DNA of 64,000 bases. It comes from Aphidius gifuensis. Taxonomy: Eukaryota > Arthropoda > Insecta > Hymenoptera > Braconidae. Position numbers and translations under genes: made by a program. The notes beneath the pieces were generated by a model. The model saw only the letters and a list, made by a program, of their open reading frames with translations, was not told where the DNA came from and ran no database searches. The stretch spans positions 16,518,469 through 16,582,468 of the forward strand of contig NC_057790.1 of assembly GCF_014905175.1 (NCBI RefSeq). Direction: 5' to 3'. Below, one piece after another: positions 60,924 to 64,000 of the stretch (position 1 is the stretch's first letter; each line of letters opens with the position of its first letter).

Positions 60924-62394
60924 AGTGACAGAGTTTGATCAAAACGTTTCCTACATTCGTGACAGATTAACTTTTCACAAAAATTCTAGCATTTAGACAC
61001 ACTGCTTAACTAAGGAAAAGATATAGGTAAGGAAATAATGTAGTCTACAGCGCTACTAGTCTGGGATATATAATGTATTATGCAGCTGTCGGTAAAGTCA
61101 CTTGCTGAACAATTTCTATCTAGTGACTTTTTTAAAAAATTTTTGTATAAAAAATGCTTCGTGATTTTAACTGTCTAAAAAATATTAAATAAATAAAAGT
61201 AACAATTTTCTCCAATATAGGATGTTTATCCTTGAAGGCTTAAAAATGATATCGAATTTTGAAAACAAGAATGTAATGTAATATTTATATTGCTGGTAAG
61301 GTTTGTAAGTAAACTCACTGATATTATATTAACGAATACTTTAAAGGTTTCGATTTGCCAGTGGCCTAGATTGATCAGGGCATCATGAATGTCAAGTAAT
61401 TTACAGTACCTTAGTGTAAGGAGTTGATAATAGTAGTGGAGTTGGCGTTTGAAAAAATTTATATTCTAAGTCTAAATATAAGAAACGTTTTGTTCTTCTA
61501 TAACATCTTAATATTAAATTTATATTCTCAATTTTTTTCTTTTCCGCATAAAAGAGGCAAAAGTAAAATTTTAAGTGAATTTGATTTATCAAAGCGTCTT
61601 GGAGTATAAAGCCCAAGAAAGCTGAGGACAATAGACAAACTCCTCCGCATAACAGGAAAATATAAGTCTCGAAGGTCAAAAATATATAATATAAAAGTTT
61701 TTCTGTAAATGAAAAATTATAACTTTGTGAGAACTGTCAATTTGATAAGAACAAAAGAATTACAGGGTTTTCTAACAGGGTAGTATCCCATCAACTAGTT
61801 TAAATTTTTTAGGGTACATGTGATTAGTCTTCAGCAGTGGTTGAAACTTTGAAAGTCTATTGATCTTATATACTTTTATTTATCGTTGCTCAATGCATTT
61901 CAATTTATACAGATGAGATACATACATACAAATATATATCGAATGATGCCTTGTGGTTACGCTTCGTTGATTCCACATAAAAGAAACACAGTGACAGTAA
62001 TCAGGGAGTCATGACATTGGAAGAGTAGAGTCTTGGATGTTCTATCCCCTGAGAACCACCCTCATATTTTTTTCATCACAAAACGGTTTATAACGTACAA
62101 TATGCCTGGCTTCCTAGATACATCATAATGCCAGCCAATTGATCAGGATACGTAGTGATACTGAGAGTTAGAGAAACTGAATAAAGGGTTGCAAACAAAC
62201 GTCAAAACATTCATAGAAACTCTATCCAGTTGACAGAGATACGAGGAGGTCAACGAGAATTCATTCGACAACCCTCGCAGTTATGTACAAATGTGCCTGT
62301 AGCTCAGAAACTATTTGTTCATCTCTCCGTGCCTAAGTACGCAAACAGAAAGTACCTATCAATCTAATAAAATTAAACACTCTGCTTCTTACAT

Positions 62395-62445
62395 ATTATT
62401 ATGATTATTAATATTATTATTGTTATTATTATTATTTACTGTTAA
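62395..62445. repeat. (ATT)n-rich simple repeat
   Basis: A run of ATT and GATT units with interruptions. Confidence 0.7.
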
Positions 62446-64000
62446 TTAAGATGATCAAAAATTTGACTTTATTGTAAACGAGTGAGTAGATTGAAGATTT
62501 CTATACTTTAAATCTTACAAGGCTAGTATTTAATTACCAAACTATTCCAAATGCAGCCCAGTCTTCTACCATGCTGTTAATATGCCACCTACAGCATCCA
62601 TACTGCCTTAAGAAAAGTTATACATTCTCTTGGTCCGTGAAATGATCAATGTATTTTTTAAAAAGATGATTTCACATTAGATTTCAAACGTCATCTAATA
62701 GAAGTAAAACGTTTTTTTAAGAAACTTTCTCTGTACAAAGTATAGATTTTTTTTAACTTTCTCTATAGATTTTTTGTTGGTAGGGATTCACACTTTTTTT
62801 AGAATATATCACGAATTATATATTTGAAAAAAAAATGAATTTTTTTTTTTTTTTTTTAAATGTGTATTTTTTATTTCTTCAGATGACTGTATTTTTTATT
62901 TTTTTTTATTTTTGATTTTTCACCCAAAGCAAACCACGTTTTCTTGGGCTTTGAGCATGCGGCTGGTTATTGTATTCAAACCCTCAATTTTATTAGGTGG
63001 GAATTTATCCGGGCGTTTCCAATCAATCGGTTTCTTCCGGGGTTATCAGAGAAGCATGAATACTATGGGAAAACCGAACTTTCCTATCGCTTTAACGCTA
63101 TAAATCGTCGAGGAATCAAACGAACTAGAAAAAAAAAAGAATAATAAAATTTTAACAGAAAAAAAATACAATAAATATGTACATGTGTGGCACTTTAACT
63201 GTCATCGACTTTTTCGAATTGTAAAATAATATTTTTTCTCTTCATCGTTACTATATTGGTTTTTTTTTTAAGCTTTATACGATTTGCGAAAACAACGAAA
63301 AAGCTGCTGTTTGTGTAGTAAGGCTGCGTTATTACCCCTTTCAAGTATCAATGGTTGTCACATATGACCCCTCTATTAATTCATGAGCAAAGCTACAAGG
63401 GAAAAAATCATTTACTCAAGTGCTTCGAACCACACATCGCTACCAAGCTACCATGAATAATGAAAAGGTATTCTAATATTCTAGGGTTTACACAGTCAAA
63501 AAACTTGTCGTCGGCATGCCTGCTCTTCAGAAAATTCGTATAAATATTCATGATTATTTTTAGCAATGATGATTTAGTTATCTTAAAAAAAATTCTAAAA
63601 ATCTATTTTTCAAATAAATTAACGGAACAGAAAGAATCTATTAATTTTGCAGACTGCAAAACTTATTATCAAGTTTATTTCTAATATTTTTTACAATTGA
63701 AAATACTTTTCTTGACTATCTCAAGTTATGATTTAAAAATGTGTCATCACCGTTAAAACCATCTATCATAAACGGACCGGATCGATGGTGTCATAACACG
63801 ACTAAGCATCAGGCAGCTATCGCCACTAGAAAGTAAATCATCAGATTCACACAGATATTATATTCTTTTATGTGCTTCAGTTCTAGGAAACGCAAAAGCA
63901 ATACATGTAAAATAAACTCCAGACAAAGACTGTACTTAATAAAACATATAAAGGGTATGTTTCTGATAATGGTGAGAAAAAAAATAGAAAAAAAAGGAAA

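Larger units (their letters stand above)
58373..64000. other. Right part of the window, no supported gene
   Basis: 58400-59330 and 63150-64000 are plain AT-rich. 59340-62640 is richer in GC (about 40 percent in places) but broken by stops in all frames. It includes a remnant of the CTCCGAC MITE family (about 60785-60923) and ACTAAGGAAAAGAT words near 61010 like those in the 1.0-kb element. 62925-63125 is another GC-richer island. (ATT)n runs lie at 62395-62445. It may be the interior of a long intron of the gene ending at 58289, or old degraded repeats. Confidence 0.35.

Noticed and set aside
62912..63144. Two overlapping plus-strand frames in a GC-richer island
   Set aside because: Both lack recognisable motifs and splice context, and neither frame is clearly preferred.
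1..64000. tRNA or rRNA genes, CRISPR arrays, bacterial-type operons, viral gene clusters
   Set aside because: No B-box/cloverleaf pattern, spaced direct repeats or intron-free gene runs were seen. The introns and gene types are those of an animal nuclear genome.

Overview
The window is a stretch of AT-rich animal nuclear DNA, almost certainly from an insect. Genes are split by short GT-AG introns (about 50-90 bp in several cases), and the gene content includes a pigment-dispersing factor receptor and a three-domain chitin-binding cuticle protein, both typical of arthropods. The order cannot be fixed from what is visible. A hymenopteran such as a parasitoid wasp would fit, but that is a guess. 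Exon models below were joined by hand from frame-consistent splice sites, and every full gene model closes in frame.

Layout. 1-813: a THAP zinc-finger gene fragment. 814-6900: a dense nest of inverted-repeat mobile elements, including a broken integrase-like transposase and two nested insertions whose empty sites survive on the opposite arm of the same inverted repeat. 7177-8226 (+): TIMMDC1, a complex I assembly factor. 8684-12968 (-): twinfilin, convergent with TIMMDC1, with two alternative last exons; the proximal one encodes a polybasic tail ending in a CaaX box (CVLS). 14563-17125 (+): a secreted 662-residue protein resembling the insect DUF4803 group. 21331-27373 (+): the PDF receptor (circadian neuropeptide receptor), 12 coding exons. 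31193-32501 (-): Cab45/SDF4-type EF-hand protein. 35803-37554 (-): an obstructor/CPAP3 chitin-binding protein. 39580-42078 and 51229-56055 (-): two pancreatic-type lipases with intact catalytic triads and C-terminal PLAT regions, probably an old tandem pair separated by about 9 kb. 58289-58372 (-): a likely terminal coding exon of a gene extending out of the window. The rest, to 64000, has no gene I can support.

The genes do not form one pathway; this is ordinary insect gene neighbourhood plus repeats. The most interesting signal is the alternative twinfilin tail. It would replace the tail that in known twinfilins binds capping protein and phosphoinositides with a prenylated, membrane-targeting one. 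Other points worth checking are a miRNA-like hairpin at 38691-38764, paired CACGTG E-boxes upstream of the PDF receptor, and the self-documenting transposon nest.
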